From NCBI GenBank assembly GCA_049509675.1, contig JBEKZQ010000164.1, positions 1 to 12,550 of the forward strand: a DNA stretch of 12,550 bases. The letters are read 5' to 3'. How positions within the stretch are numbered: position 1 is the first letter of the stretch; every line of letters starts with the position of its first letter. The stretch comes from JBEKZQ01 sp049509675 (lineage in GTDB: Bacteria > Planctomycetota > Planctomycetia > Pirellulales > Thermoguttaceae). The notes below the pieces were generated by a model. That model did not search any database, had not been told where the DNA came from, and saw nothing but the letters and a program-made list of their open reading frames with translations. The position numbers and the translations under genes were made by a program. Positions 1-7,673 of the stretch are shown piece after piece.

Positions 1-107
1 AGCAAGAAGGTCTTCACTACAACACCTTGCGGCCAAAGAAACGCCATCGCCATTGGACTTACATTCACGGACCGGCCCAAATCATTGCATTTTCCCGCGC
101 AACAGCG
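1..107 (+). pseudogene. possible 3' remnant of a transposase ORF at the window edge
   Basis: Reading from base 3, the plus strand is open to a TAA at 105-107 and encodes about 34 residues. They include HYNTLRPKKR and HRHWTYI. The YNTLRP string resembles the C-terminal end of rve/DDE integrase-type transposases (YNxxRPH), but the usual following HxxLGY is absent. It sits exactly where the sensor kinase on the opposite strand loses homology, which fits a mobile element that interrupted the kinase. The fragment is too short for a family call and could be chance coding. Confidence 0.2.
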
Positions 108-1377
108 TAACTTGGGCTAGACCGATGCCGCCACTGTTGCCGGTTCTCACCTTGTCCACCCGATAGAACCGTTCAAAGATCCTCGGCAGATCGCCTTCTC
201 CGATGCCGATTCCCGTGTCAGAAACGCTTAGGGTAGCACTAGCTTCGTCGGCAGCGAGATGCAACCGGACATAGCCGCCCTCATGATTGTAGGTGATGGC
301 GTTGTTAACCAGGTTGGCGACGACTTGGCACAGCCGTTTTGCATCGCCGGTGACTTGTACGGTCTCCAAATCACACTTCAACTCGATCTGCTTCTGGTCA
401 GCCAAGGGCTTCAACAAGGCCACAGAACTCTCGACCACCTGTCGCAGGTCAACAGGCTCATGGCAGATTTCCAGTTGCCTGGCGTCAATACGGGCCAATG
501 TCAGGAGGCCGTCCACCAGCGATTCCATGCGTTTGGCGGCTCGGTAACAAGCTCCGAGGGCTTCCTTGTATTCTTCGGGCGACCGCTGCTTCGCCAAAGC
601 CAGTTCCGACTGAGCAAGAACCACGGACGTGGGTGTCCGCAATTCGTGCGAGGCATCTGCCGTGAAGCGCACCTGCCTCTCGAAAGATGCTTGCAAACGG
701 CCAAACATCCGGTTGAGCACCTGCGCCAGCCTGCCGAGTTCACTCTTGATCTCTAATTCGTCGATCCGCTCCGAAAGGTTCGACACCGAGATCCGCTCTG
801 CAATGCCAGTCATTTGCTCGATGGGGGCCAGAATCCGGCGAGAAAGAAACCAAGCCCACGTCAGGCCGAGGCCCACGATACCGAGCCCCGTTCCCAGCAA
901 CCACGAGAGTAGCCGCCTGAGTTCGTTCCGCTCTCGGCCAATCTGGCGACCTACGAGGATCTGTGAGTCTGCAGGGCCACGGACAATCACTTCTCGAAAC
1001 AGCCGCCCATTTCGTTGAAAAAATGGACGAAAGCCTTCCGTCGCAGGAAGTTCTGGGGCGGGCTGAAGATCGGCGGGGGCGGCGCCGAACGTGAGCTGCA
1101 CTCGACCATCGGCGGCCCAGACAACAAGGTAGGGTGCGTCTGCGGAGGCCATGCCGAAGCGATGTCGGTACGCATCAGGAATCTCCAATTGCCTGGTCGA
1201 TCCGGTCTGTTGCAGGTTCGTAGCCACCACTTGAGCAGCCCCCAACAAGTCGGCATCCACCTGTTCGAGCGTGGCAGACCGAACTCGAAAGAACAACGTG
1301 GCCCCGAACCCAACAACTACGGCCACCAGGATCACGGCCTGCCAACCCAGCAAGTTCCAGCGTATGGACCTAAACAT
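82..1377 (-). CDS. sensor histidine kinase, CusS/CpxA-like, truncated in the ATP-binding domain
   Basis: This is an inner-membrane two-component sensor kinase of 431 residues. The order is: TM1 at about 11-31, a periplasmic sensor region of about 120 residues, TM2 at about 155-178, a HAMP domain at about 179-232, the dimerisation/phosphotransfer domain with H-box TADASHELRTP (His244), N-box NLVNNA (355-360), G1 box DTGIGI (387-392) and F-box FERFYRV (401-407). After GGIGLA (416-421) the usual GLGLA-I--I---HGG block and last ATPase strands are missing; the protein ends in about ten unrelated residues and a TGA. It therefore lacks roughly 40 residues and an intact G2 box, so kinase activity is doubtful. 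The ATG overlaps the regulator's stop by 8 bp, showing translational coupling. A weak AGGGA lies about 10 nt upstream. The stimulus cannot be read; metal or envelope stress is suggested by family and neighbours. Confidence 0.85.
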   Translation of the reverse strand: MFRSIRWNLLGWQAVILVAVVVGFGATLFFRVRSATLEQVDADLLGAAQVVATNLQQTGSTRQLEIPDAYRHRFGMASADAPYLVVWAADGRVQLTFGAAPADLQPAPELPATEGFRPFFQRNGRLFREVIVRGPADSQILVGRQIGRERNELRRLLSWLLGTGLGIVGLGLTWAWFLSRRILAPIEQMTGIAERISVSNLSERIDELEIKSELGRLAQVLNRMFGRLQASFERQVRFTADASHELRTPTSVVLAQSELALAKQRSPEEYKEALGACYRAAKRMESLVDGLLTLARIDARQLEICHEPVDLRQVVESSVALLKPLADQKQIELKCDLETVQVTGDAKRLCQVVANLVNNAITYNHEGGYVRLHLAADEASATLSVSDTGIGIGEGDLPRIFERFYRVDKVRTGNSGGIGLAQVTLLRGKMQ

Positions 1378-2023
1378 GGATCAAGTATCCCTGACCTCGC
1401 CGGGTCACGACGAAGTCTGGTCCCAATTTCTTTCGCAGATTGGAGACGTGAACATCCAGCAGATTCGAGAGCGAATCTTCGTTCTCATCGAACAGATGGT
1501 CGTAGAGCATTGTGCGAGTGACAATCTTGCCGCGATGAAGAGCCAGGAATTCGACCAAGGCATACTCCCGAGGCGTCAGACTGACCGCCTCTCCTTGCCT
1601 GGTGACGGTACGGGATGCCATGTCGATCTTCACGTCACGAATCTGCAGCACAGAAACGACCTGTCCTGCCGAACGACGCACCAAAGCCCGTATTCGGGCC
1701 AGCAGTTCCAGTCGCTCAAATGGTTTCACAAGGTAGTCGTCGGCTCCCGTATCAAGTCCCTTGACCCGATCCGGCACGGCATCCCGGGCCGTGAGAATCA
1801 ACACGGGCGTTGTCTTGATACGTCGCAGCCGCTTCAATAACTCCCAGCCATCGAGTTTGGGCAACATCAGGTCCAGGACGATGGCGTCGTAATCCCAACT
1901 GGTCGCTTTGAATAGGCCATCCTCGCCGTCCGAAGCCGTATCGACGGCGTAGCCCTCTTCTCGGAGGGCCTTTTCCAAGGCCCACAACAGATCGCGTTCA
2001 TCCTCGACGACCAGCAACCGCAC
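1370..2023 (-). CDS. OmpR/PhoB-family response regulator
   Basis: This is a cytoplasmic DNA-binding response regulator and the partner of the kinase encoded just downstream. Using the GTG start at 2023 gives 217 residues, the normal family length. The receiver domain (1-115) shows LLVVEDE with acidic E8 and D9, phosphoacceptor Asp51 in VLDLMLP, Thr78 in LILTARD, Tyr97 and Lys100 in DDYLVKP. The winged-helix domain (about 125-217) shows LTPREYALVEFLALHRG, then NLLDVHVSNLRKKLG and the terminal TRRGQGYLI wing. I chose GTG because homology starts there and GGGAG lies 9 nt upstream. An ATG at 2059 would add 12 poorly conserved residues and lacks a clear ribosome site. The gene overlaps the kinase start by 8 bp. 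All catalytic residues are present, so it could still be phosphorylated by another donor if the kinase is dead. Confidence 0.92.
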   Translation of the reverse strand: MRLLVVEDERDLLWALEKALREEGYAVDTASDGEDGLFKATSWDYDAIVLDLMLPKLDGWELLKRLRRIKTTPVLILTARDAVPDRVKGLDTGADDYLVKPFERLELLARIRALVRRSAGQVVSVLQIRDVKIDMASRTVTRQGEAVSLTPREYALVEFLALHRGKIVTRTMLYDHLFDENEDSLSNLLDVHVSNLRKKLGPDFVVTRRGQGYLIHV

Positions 2024-2162
2024 GGCACTTTTCTCCCGGCCGGAATATCCCAACCCCATGATGACAACACCACGCCCCTCTGTAAATGCGACGTAGTGCG
2101 GCTGCCATGGGCACTTTCTGGGCATGTCGGCTCACTTGCCTTGTGCCCCAGGCTGGGTGGAC

Positions 2163-2176
2163 GACGCATTTGCGTC
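2163..2176. other. short perfect hairpin after the LTXXQ gene
   Basis: GACGCA-TT-TGCGTC forms a 6-bp stem (or 5 bp with a 4-nt loop) starting four bases beyond the stop of the LTXXQ-like gene. There is no T tract, so it is not a standard intrinsic terminator. It could mark an mRNA processing or stability site between that gene and the regulator. Confidence 0.25.
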
Positions 2177-2179
2177 CGA

Positions 2180-3892
2180 TCACCGCACGCCAAACAGGAA
2201 GTCGGTGTTCTCGATCCTTGGCATGTTGATCGGGGATGAATACAGGAACGGGCCTTTGGGATCCGAAGGGGTGAACGTGCGCATCCTGGCCAGTTGTTTC
2301 TTCTGTTGCGCGGTCAGCGTCTTGCCGACCTTCGCAAAAGCCGTGGCGTAGAGATACGACATCTCGCCGTCCAACTCGCCGTACCGTTTCGACAAGGACA
2401 GCACCTTGGCCTTGTCGGCGGATTCACCCCTCTGGAAACGCCGCAGTTCGGCGGCGATTGCCCGGCGGGTCTTGACGATCTCGTCCAGGTCCCGACGCTG
2501 AAGGTCCACCAGGTCCGTGATGAGCTTCCGCTGGGCAACAGCCAGCGTGGCCAGAAAAGCCTCACCGCTGTCGCCGGTGAGCGAAGTACTGATCGAGTAG
2601 TTCTGTTTGCCCATGGCCGGGGCGGTCTTCATGCCGAAGCCGCCGAAATACATCCCGTGCCGCTCAGGGCAGAAGTAGGTGTCGGCCTCCAGGGAACCGG
2701 CGTACCAGGCGAACATCTCGCTGGCGTAGGTCATCACGGCTACGTTGACCTCGTGCGACATGCTCCTCTTATCGAGTTGCTCAGGCAGGTCTGGCCAGGT
2801 CCCGGAATCAGCGAACTTCAGCTTGGCCAACGCGGCTTTCTGCCGCCCATTCAAGTCGCGGATGATGCCGCCCATGACCTTCGCTCGCTGAAACGCTAGC
2901 AGGCCGTCGAGCTCGTAGAGGTTGGCTGAGCGCCGGACCACCGCGCTCTTGTCCAGGCCGTTGCTGCCGGGAGGGAGATCGCCCTCCAGGTTTCGACGGA
3001 ATGCTCTGATCAACGGCAGGCGCTTCTCGGCGAATTGCCGGATGTCGCTTTCCTGCTCCTTGCCCAAGGCCAGGAGTTGTGCCTTCTGGGCATCGTTCAG
3101 GATAGCCAGCATGTTGTGGGCGATTCGCGTCAGGAAAGACGTGTTATGCCCACCCCCCTTAGCGTCGATGTCGCGCATGTACTGAAAGCCGAAGTAGTCC
3201 GAAACCTTTCCAGGCGGCAGGAAGGTGTCGCAGCCGAAGTCGCCTGTCAAGAAGGCCAGACCGTCGAACGCGATCGTGTGGAGCTGAGCCCGGTCCGACA
3301 CAGCTTGTTCAATGGAGTACTGCCTCCCTTGGTCCCGTCGTGGCGGGCGATGCTCCCTCGGCTCCGGCTTGGTACGCGGGCTAGGGCCGCCTACATCTGG
3401 GCGGCGGGGAGGTCCGCCGTCGTCAGCCCCATCTTCTTGACTGCCTTGACGGCGTTGTTCTGCATTATCTTGCCGAACTCCGGGCGGCGGTCTATCGACA
3501 TCGGCCACCTTGCCGGACGCCTCATTCTTGATCGTCACAGCGTGGATTTCGGATTCTCCCGCATGGGTCCATCCTTCGATCACGACCCGGTCTTTCCGAG
3601 AAACAATGCCTGTCAACTTTTCGCTCGCGCTCGCTGGAAATCTCACTTCCGTCCCATCGTCCAGCCGGAGGCCATCAGTATCTCCGTTAGGATTCCTGTG
3701 AAACTCAGTCACGACACCACGCTTGGTGGGTGTCTGATGAGCTTCCCGCCCCGCCGTTCCCTCTTTTCGAGGGGGAGGAGGACGGTCATCATCGGCGACC
3801 GCCGGTTTCTCTTGCGGCTCGGCCTGAACCTGTCCCCCCGTCAGTAGAGCCAGCCAGCAAATCGCACTCGCAGCCCGAAAGGCGTGTCGCAT
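2180..3892 (-). CDS. exported LTXXQ-motif (Spy/CpxP-like) protein with N-terminal OB-like region
   Basis: This is a predicted periplasmic protein of 570 residues. The signal peptide is about 1-24 (hydrophobic ICWLALLTGG, cleavage after QVQA). Residues about 58-125 form a compact beta-rich segment with RLDDGTEVRFP and VVIEGWTH that looks like a small OB/SH3-type barrel. Residues 132-192 are a low-complexity Pro/Arg/Asp linker. The rest is helical and holds three LTxxQ-like motifs: LNDAQ (265-269), LNGRQ (347-351) and LTAQQ (526-530). LTXXQ proteins such as CpxP and Spy are periplasmic chaperones or stress sensors, but they are only about 160 residues with two motifs, so this is much enlarged. 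The ATG at 3892 has AGGAG 7 nt upstream; an ATG six bases earlier sits too close to that site. The gene lies upstream of the two-component genes on the same strand (156-bp gap), suggesting it senses or buffers the same stress. A chaperone role is inferred. Confidence 0.7.
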   Translation of the reverse strand: MRHAFRAASAICWLALLTGGQVQAEPQEKPAVADDDRPPPPRKEGTAGREAHQTPTKRGVVTEFHRNPNGDTDGLRLDDGTEVRFPASASEKLTGIVSRKDRVVIEGWTHAGESEIHAVTIKNEASGKVADVDRPPPGVRQDNAEQRRQGSQEDGADDGGPPRRPDVGGPSPRTKPEPREHRPPRRDQGRQYSIEQAVSDRAQLHTIAFDGLAFLTGDFGCDTFLPPGKVSDYFGFQYMRDIDAKGGGHNTSFLTRIAHNMLAILNDAQKAQLLALGKEQESDIRQFAEKRLPLIRAFRRNLEGDLPPGSNGLDKSAVVRRSANLYELDGLLAFQRAKVMGGIIRDLNGRQKAALAKLKFADSGTWPDLPEQLDKRSMSHEVNVAVMTYASEMFAWYAGSLEADTYFCPERHGMYFGGFGMKTAPAMGKQNYSISTSLTGDSGEAFLATLAVAQRKLITDLVDLQRRDLDEIVKTRRAIAAELRRFQRGESADKAKVLSLSKRYGELDGEMSYLYATAFAKVGKTLTAQQKKQLARMRTFTPSDPKGPFLYSSPINMPRIENTDFLFGVR

Positions 3893-3993
3893 CTTCATTC
3901 TCCTGTTTTCATAGGCACGAAACCGTTGGCAAACACCGTGCTTGCCCAGTCCGTGACCAATCTTAGCAACGACAACCTTAACGGAAGATGAAG

Positions 3994-4143
3994 ATAGCGA
4001 GAATTGCGACTGATCGCCACGGGCTGCAGAAGCCGTTCGATGATGTTGTTGTCTATCCGAATTCGTCCGTCGCTGGTGTAACGAACGAAGGCATCCCAAC
4101 GATTCAGCACATAGTCGATGGCCTCGGCCAGCTTGGTCGTGGT
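3994..4143 (-). pseudogene. IS66-family transposase fragment
   Basis: A continuous stretch of about 50 codons matches the catalytic C-terminal part of IS66 (TnpC) transposases. It has LAEAIDYVLNRWDAF, then GRIRIDNNIIERLLQPVAI, then SRNSRY. In this family the DNN-xxER region carries the last catalytic acidic residue and is nearly invariant. Full-length proteins run to about 500 residues, so only a tenth remains. Upstream the match stops at the STAS gene. Downstream it stops after SRNSRY, where the usual glycine-rich F-G-xxxGG continuation is absent. Neither tnpA nor tnpB and no terminal inverted repeat was found. It is a dead relic. Confidence 0.8.
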
Positions 4144-4441
4144 GCGATTTCGCGATCGCCACATCACCAACATCCTCGAAATTGAGCAGGTGGGGCAGGA
4201 ACTTTACCGGCTGCTGGAAGAGGGCAAATACAAGCAGCTCATTTTGGACTTTTCCAACGTCGATTACCTCTCCAGCGCCCTGATCGGCAAGATGATCTCG
4301 CTGAACGCCAAAGCCAAGGCGCGCGGCGGCAGCGTCAAACTGTGCAGCATTCGGCCGGAAATATCCGAGGTTTTCCACACCTGCAAGCGCGACCGCATTT
4401 TTTCCATCAACAAGGACGTGGCCGACGCTTTTCCATCGTGA
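4118..4441 (+). CDS. STAS-domain protein (SpoIIAA-like anti-sigma factor antagonist), N-terminally altered
   Basis: This is a 107-residue cytoplasmic protein made of one STAS domain, the fold of anti-sigma factor antagonists that bind or release anti-sigma kinases depending on serine phosphorylation. The core LILDFSNVDYLSSALIGKM (41-59) matches the phosphorylatable D-S-S-G-L region, with Ser52 and Ser53 as candidates. GGSVKLCSIRPEISEVF (70-86) is also typical. Homology begins only at VVVRF (about residue 7); the first beta strand usual in the family (15-20 residues) is missing. The five codons after the ATG are antisense to the IS66 relic, and no Shine-Dalgarno precedes the ATG, so expression is uncertain. 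A GTG at 4139 is an alternative start. The gene ends 5 bp from the convergent glycoside-hydrolase gene. No sigma or anti-sigma gene is adjacent. Confidence 0.7.
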   Translation: MASASLVVVRFRDRHITNILEIEQVGQELYRLLEEGKYKQLILDFSNVDYLSSALIGKMISLNAKAKARGGSVKLCSIRPEISEVFHTCKRDRIFSINKDVADAFPS

Positions 4442-4446
4442 TGCCC

Positions 4447-7272
4447 CTATTGGAACATCACCTCGTAATACATCGTGCGGTCGCGGGCGCCGTCGATGCT
4501 GAAGCTGCCGTCGCCGAACGATAGCGTCTTGCCCGTGCGGCGGCCGTCGTGATCCAGCACGTTGACCGACCGGATCGGTCGGCCCGCGATCGTGATCGTG
4601 GCCTTGACCGGTTCCAGCAACAGCGGCGCCGTGCCGTTGTCCAACACCCGGCCGTCCAGGGCGAAGTATTTGAAGCCCGTGTTGCAATTGCGGGCAACGG
4701 CCGTCAGCAGCGCGTGGCGGGTGTCGCGCAAGGTCGCTTTCGGCTCCAGCGCGGTAAGAAAGAGGGAAGCATAGGGGCAGTCGCAGCGGATCGTCACCTC
4801 GCCCAGCGCAAAGGGCCGATCTTGGGCGAATCCGACCAGGGCCTTGGTGCCGGGCGTGTTGACCACGAATGACCCTCCGCCGGCCGTGTCCCACGCCAAT
4901 TGCTTGGTGGTCGAGACGATGGCCGTGCCGCGGCGGTACTGCTCCATGCGCGGGAAGGTCGATGCTTGCGGCCGCTCGGTGAACTCGACCACCACCCGGC
5001 CGGCGGCCAAGGCCTCCGGCGGCACGCTGCCGCCGAACGTCTTGACGTCGCCCTGCTGGGCCACGGTGTCGGCGAAGGAGAAGCGGCCCGCGAGCAACTC
5101 GGCCGGGCTGACGCGGCGCACGGAAATCACCTCCGCCTGTTTCACGTCGCCGCGCTGCACCATGCGGGACAAGGCCGGATATTGCCCCAACTGCGTGGGC
5201 ACGTCCGCTTCCCAGACGCCCCACGGCAACCAGCCGGCGCGGTCGTTGAACGTCCGCCGTGTCGACTGCGACTGGAATTGATAGGAGGCGTCCCAGCCCT
5301 GCAAACCCAGGCCATAGGCGGCGATGATCGCGGGCCCTTCGGCACTATACAGCGAAGGATAGACGTGGATCCATTCCGACAGCCCGAAAGGGCGGTCGAT
5401 GACTTGTTGCAGGCCGCTGGAGAAGTAGCCGCTGCCGGGCTGCGCGAGCATGGAGTCAAGAAGCTTCTCGCCGAAATAGTTGTGCCGGTCGATGTAGCCC
5501 GCCAGATAGTCGCTGCGCAGGTTGTAATAATGGGGCAGCATGGCGGGGGCCTGCCAGGGCGAACCGACCAGGGGGCCTTGGTATCCGGCGGCGCGGACGG
5601 CCCGCTGGAACTTCGCATAGAACGTGTTCTGCAGGTGGTGCAGGTACGCGGCCGTATCCAGCAGCCGCTGCCGCTGGCCATTGGCGGTGTTGGGAAGCTG
5701 GCCGTCGCCGAAGAACCAGGGATTGGTCTGCGGCTCGATATTCTGCGCGGCCAGGCTTTCGCCGGCCGCCAGAGCGTCGTGCCAGGCCGCCGCCAGCGCC
5801 GCCTGCGAACCGTACTTGGTCTTGAGCCACTGGGCGAACTGCCGCAGGAAAATCTTGTGATAGGTCGGGCAGGCATTGAACGCGGCGGTCGAAGTGTAGA
5901 AGAAGATGTCGTCCTCGTTCTGCATCTCGATATAGGACAGGGCCGGCTCCTCGGCATACGTGCGGCCCGTGTAGGGGTTCTTGTGGCCCAACAGATTCAC
6001 GACCATCTCGATCACCAGGTCTTGCACGTCCTCGGCGAAGTTCATGAAGCCGTAGGTGTCGCCGTGCAGGTTCTTTTCGATCTCGCCGTAGGCCGCCAGC
6101 CGCGCGCGATTGCCGGGGCAGACGTGGAACCTGTAGGTGTGGGACCAGCCGAAGTAGATGCCCTGCTTCTTTAGCTCGGCGGCGAAGCAGTCCAGCCGGT
6201 CCAGTCCCTCCGGGTCCATGCGCGTGGCATCTTGCGGATCGCCGATGCCCATTTGGTCCTTGGGATAGGTGAACTTGTGCAGGCGCACGCCGTTGACGCC
6301 GTACTTGGCAAAGCGGGCGGCGGTGAACCGGCCGTCCTTCTTCTCCGGCGCGCAACCGCCGCCGTAGGAAAGGTTGACTCCCCAGAACTTCACGGGCGTG
6401 CCGTCGGCGAACTGGAACTGGTCGCCTGCCATGCGCACGCCGCCGTGCTTGCCCGCCGGTCGCTCCAGCCAGTCGTTCATGCCGATCACGCCCGGCGCCG
6501 GGTCGTCGTTGCAGTGGAAGGGAAACCAATCGGGGCCGGCGAGGGTTTTGGTCAAGCGATCCACGTCGGCCTGCCGCGCCAATAGCGCCACGTCGTCGGA
6601 AAGGGTCACGGTGATGGTGGTGCTCCGCGCTCCGCGGCGAAAGACCTCGCCGGCCAGCATGATCCGCAGGTCGTTGTCGAAGGCGATCGCACACGGCGGC
6701 TCGAAATCCAGGGCGATCGGCTCCATGCCCTTGAGCACAACAATCGCCTTTTTCGCCGCCGGGGCGGCGCCGATCCGCAACGGCAGGTCCAGCGCGGTCT
6801 GCTTCCCGTCCACGTGCCAGAGAACGATCTTTCCCTTGGCCATCGGCTTCTCCACCGCCAGGCCGGCCATGAGCATGGTGAGGGGCACGTCGCGGGCGGC
6901 ACTCAAATCATAACGGAAGCAAAGCTGCCTCGGCCCGCTCTTCCACGCCTGAAACTTGATGTCGATCACCTGGCCGGATGCCCGGTTGACGACGAACGGG
7001 ATCTGGATAGTGAGCTTGTCTCCCTGTGCCTTGTCCTGAGATGAGAGCCCGACCCAAGACCAGTTGGGCCCCCAACCGCCCAGGCCCAGGCGGAACACGG
7101 CCGTTTGCCGGTGCAAGAAGTTCAGGCTGAGCGAATTGTCCGGCGCGACCAGGGCCTGCCAGGTGTCTTCCGCGGCAACCGCGGCAGCGACCGGAAGGAT
7201 CGTGATCGAACTGAAAACGGCAAGGGCCACAAAACCTACTGGGCGGGTCGCCCGTTTCCACACGGCTTGCAT
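4447..7272 (-). CDS. secreted glycoside-hydrolase-like protein, probable clan GH-A TIM barrel
   Basis: This is a 941-residue exported protein, probably a polysaccharide-degrading enzyme. The signal peptide is about 1-34 (cleavage near AAVAA). Residues about 35-245 form a beta-rich N-terminal region. The barrel covers about 285-690: GTPVKFWGVNLSYGGGC (291-307), YGVNGVRLHKF (324-334), FGWSHTYRFHVC (374-385), then SYIEMQNED with Asn452-Glu453 as candidate acid/base, and LSEWIHVYP with Glu633 as candidate nucleophile. An N-E pair on one strand and a second Glu on a later strand is the clan GH-A pattern. The C-terminal 250 residues are beta-rich and may bind carbohydrate. GAGGAA lies 7 nt before the ATG. 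It is divergent from the glycosyltransferase gene and convergent with the STAS gene, so it is probably monocistronic. I cannot name the family number or substrate. Confidence 0.8.
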   Translation of the reverse strand: MQAVWKRATRPVGFVALAVFSSITILPVAAAVAAEDTWQALVAPDNSLSLNFLHRQTAVFRLGLGGWGPNWSWVGLSSQDKAQGDKLTIQIPFVVNRASGQVIDIKFQAWKSGPRQLCFRYDLSAARDVPLTMLMAGLAVEKPMAKGKIVLWHVDGKQTALDLPLRIGAAPAAKKAIVVLKGMEPIALDFEPPCAIAFDNDLRIMLAGEVFRRGARSTTITVTLSDDVALLARQADVDRLTKTLAGPDWFPFHCNDDPAPGVIGMNDWLERPAGKHGGVRMAGDQFQFADGTPVKFWGVNLSYGGGCAPEKKDGRFTAARFAKYGVNGVRLHKFTYPKDQMGIGDPQDATRMDPEGLDRLDCFAAELKKQGIYFGWSHTYRFHVCPGNRARLAAYGEIEKNLHGDTYGFMNFAEDVQDLVIEMVVNLLGHKNPYTGRTYAEEPALSYIEMQNEDDIFFYTSTAAFNACPTYHKIFLRQFAQWLKTKYGSQAALAAAWHDALAAGESLAAQNIEPQTNPWFFGDGQLPNTANGQRQRLLDTAAYLHHLQNTFYAKFQRAVRAAGYQGPLVGSPWQAPAMLPHYYNLRSDYLAGYIDRHNYFGEKLLDSMLAQPGSGYFSSGLQQVIDRPFGLSEWIHVYPSLYSAEGPAIIAAYGLGLQGWDASYQFQSQSTRRTFNDRAGWLPWGVWEADVPTQLGQYPALSRMVQRGDVKQAEVISVRRVSPAELLAGRFSFADTVAQQGDVKTFGGSVPPEALAAGRVVVEFTERPQASTFPRMEQYRRGTAIVSTTKQLAWDTAGGGSFVVNTPGTKALVGFAQDRPFALGEVTIRCDCPYASLFLTALEPKATLRDTRHALLTAVARNCNTGFKYFALDGRVLDNGTAPLLLEPVKATITIAGRPIRSVNVLDHDGRRTGKTLSFGDGSFSIDGARDRTMYYEVMFQ

Positions 7273-7345
7273 TTCGTGTTTCCTCGGCGATTGCGGAGAG
7301 GCGGGAGGGATCGCTGCGAGAGTGCCCCGCGAGGCGCTCGGCGCT

Positions 7346-7373
7346 ACTATACCAGTTCGCCGTACGGAAACAA
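7346..7373 (-). promoter_or_regulatory. possible sigma-70 promoter for the glycoside-hydrolase gene
   Basis: On the minus strand, TTGTTT (7368-7373) and TATAGT (7346-7351) are separated by 16 bp, giving a leader of about 65 nt before the ATG at 7272. Both boxes are one or two mismatches from consensus and the patch is AT-richer than its surroundings. The rest of the 401-bp divergent region (7273-7673) shows no other gene, RNA or repeat that I can support. Confidence 0.35.
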
Positions 7374-7673
7374 GTTGCCGTCAGGATTCAAGCTTTGCCA
7401 GTGCCGCACTCGCGCAATGGTTGTCACCCGCGATGCCGGAAAGCAACCCCCTAGTCGCATTTGTGCAACACGAGGCGAAAGGGCGACGGTTATTTTCCGT
7501 TGCGCGGACGACGCCTTGTGGTGCCAATCGGTGCTCCCGCTGAGCCGTATCTGCTTACACCACACAAGGTAAGGCATTTCCGCTCCTGGTGTTCCCCGAG
7601 TGGCGTGCCGACGATGCGGCGCAAGGCTTGCTCAGAGCATGGACTGAACCAGTCGCACACCAGGGGCTACTCA

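Noticed and set aside
4438..4461. GTGATG/CATCAC inverted repeat as a bidirectional terminator between the convergent STAS and hydrolase genes
   Set aside because: The 6-bp stem has a 12-nt loop and no T tract on either side; it is too weak to call.
3893..5224. N-terminal extension of the LTXXQ protein to 1014 residues
   Set aside because: The extension reads antisense across the STAS gene and out of frame through the hydrolase. The signal peptide and AGGAG site fix the start at 3892.
4900..6174. 424-codon plus-strand frame, with a 412-codon minus-strand alternative frame at 5456-6694
   Set aside because: Both are shadows of the glycoside-hydrolase frame, whose signal peptide and active-site motifs are coherent from end to end.
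7461..7673. N-terminal extension of the glycosyltransferase upstream of 7674
   Set aside because: It has no family resemblance, and a good ribosome site precedes the ATG at 7674.
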